A stretch of DNA of 64,000 nucleotides from Cordia subcordata (lineage: Eukaryota; Streptophyta; Magnoliopsida; Boraginales; Cordiaceae), in assembly GCA_028554755.1 (NCBI GenBank), contig JAPTOF010000005.1, positions 19,814,001 to 19,878,000 on the forward strand. Reading direction: 5' to 3'. Below the pieces are notes generated by a model. It searched no databases. It was given only the letters and a program-made list of their open reading frames with translations, and was not told the DNA's origin. Of this stretch, positions 62,540-64,000 are shown piece after piece; within the stretch, counting starts at the first letter, position 1, and every line of letters begins with the position of its first letter. The translations under genes were made by a program, and so were the position numbers.

Positions 62540-64000
62540 TGTTCCTATCGATTCCATCACGTCTACAAACCCTACTTATAATAATAATTTCGAGGACAAA
62601 CTTTAACTTTTTAAAATAGTAATCAAGATTAAGAGCCCGAGACGTGAAAAATTGGTGTTGCAATATTATTTCATAATTAATTAGTGGACCATTGCCTAAT
62701 CATATTAAGGTGGATTCAACTTTCAAGCTAATCTTTCTTCAAGTGAGTCAGCAATTTGGATCTTTAATTGCCCAATCACATCTTGTCCGGTGCGGGCGAA
62801 AAGAAACCATTTTTTGCATGCAACATTCTAAAGGAAGACACATTCATGCATGGGCGGTGGCTTTTGTTAGTTGAAACTTTTGACCTAGTAAACAACAACC
62901 TTCCTCGTATTCTTATTAGCTTTGTGCCACTACGTATTTTGCTTTTGCTTTTCATTTCACAAGGAGCACTTTTTTTGAAAAACTGTGACGTCTTGTCTCA
63001 CATTAATTTCATGCAAGATTGATATTTATTCTACCATTGCGTATTTAAATATTTTTGAATAGATAAAATTTAAAAGATTATTAATTTATTGCATTTCGAA
63101 AATGAGAAGATAAGGGTCTTTTTGTCTTGTGTGGTAGGTAGCCATATTATATTTTGTCTTCGATATTTGGGATTTTAGACAAGTGCATTTATATTTGATA
63201 AATGTAATATCAGAAATGTCGTATATAGAATGATTGAGTTCATAAGCACTTTTAAAATAGGCCAGCAATTTATTTGTCATGACTAAAAATATCAGATCAA
63301 CTTATGATGAAGAACAAAATAAGATTTCGTATTTTTCCCTGAAGTTGCACATTATAGTACTTTATGGTAGGTTAAGAATTGAATTTTAAGAATGACTTAT
63401 AATTGTAAGAATGTGAAAAAAATAAATTTACAAATTAAACTTGTTATTATTACTAGAGATTGGAGAACAACAAAAGTTTCATTCTTATAAACTATAGTAT
63501 TATTAAATTAAAATTTAACATGCAAGATCACCAATCTTAATTTTCACAGGCAGTTGACCTTCCCCTCTTCCTGATAACCATATTTAAGTGTCTGTATTGA
63601 CCTTTTCTTCCTATAAAAACTATTCTTTTAATGTAAAATGCTGTTTATTTTCAATAGATTTTTAAATTGACATTGGAAACAAGTTCAAATTCAGAATCTA
63701 AAAGTTTAAATTTCTCAAAAAAAAGAAAAAAGAAGAAGCTTTTTTAAAAAAATAACACGCAACTGTCTTTTTTTTTTTTCATGTCAAACCAAATGGGCCC
63801 TTAATCAACTTCCAAGTTAAGTGGAGCATCCTCTGAGCCTATAAAAAGGAAGCTTTTAAAAATGGGTTGGGCCGATGTGTCTCACACTAAAAACCTCCAG
63901 GGGACGAAAAATTTTCATCTGGGCCAGATCACAAGATCCATAGAAAACGGTTTGGTCCGTATTTCTAGAATAGAAAACATCCGACTCGATGATTCGAGTT
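62540..64000. other. AT-rich intergenic DNA to the window end
   Basis: Small frames at 62692-63022 overlap in two phases and show no motif. Nothing else is recognised. Confidence 0.55.

Noticed and set aside
62692..63022. Two overlapping plus-strand frames
   Set aside because: No motif, no splice context, AT-rich surroundings.

Overview
The window is nuclear DNA of a flowering plant, most likely a eudicot. It is AT-rich and its genes are split by many short GT-AG introns. Three intact plant housekeeping-type genes are present, and the DNA between them is packed with plant transposable elements: CACTA, Tourist, hAT, long-inverted-repeat elements, copia and gypsy LTR elements, and tRNA-derived SINEs. 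I cannot name the species from sequence alone.

Layout. 1-9.5 kb is intergenic, with a CACTA transposon end (to 2752), small inverted-repeat elements and microsatellites. 9.9-23 kb is a nested mosaic: a three-copy tandem repeat, a segment duplicated at 10.5 and 20.6 kb, an hAT-like insertion, a foldback element, a decayed copy of an unknown gene (14.8-15.3 kb) split by a Tourist-like element, and a copia relic (16.2-17.95 kb). 23.8-28.7 kb (minus strand) is a complete 8-exon HAK/KUP potassium transporter gene encoding 777 aa, followed downstream by a four-copy tandem repeat. 28.7-36.2 kb is intergenic, with a SINE carrying a perfect 16-bp target duplication and a 437-bp inverted-repeat element. 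36.4-39.0 kb is the second, better preserved copy of the unknown-gene segment. 39.46-43.01 kb is a complete-ended but non-autonomous Ty3/gypsy element that keeps gag, protease and a chromodomain remnant and lacks reverse transcriptase, RNase H and integrase. 46.6-49.7 kb (plus) is an RSZ-type SR splicing factor gene (172 aa, 5 coding exons). 53.8-57.3 kb (minus) is a spermidine synthase gene (321 aa, 9 coding exons). 57.3-64 kb is AT-rich intergenic DNA.

The three genes have unrelated roles (potassium transport, pre-mRNA splicing, polyamine synthesis), and nothing suggests co-regulation. Exon joins were worked out by hand from splice sites and codon phase. In all three genes every phase closes and no internal stop is met. 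The most interesting parts are the reverse-transcriptase-less gypsy element, the duplicated unknown-gene segment whose two copies act as empty and filled sites for each other's insertions, and the foldback element that abuts that segment at the same point in both copies.
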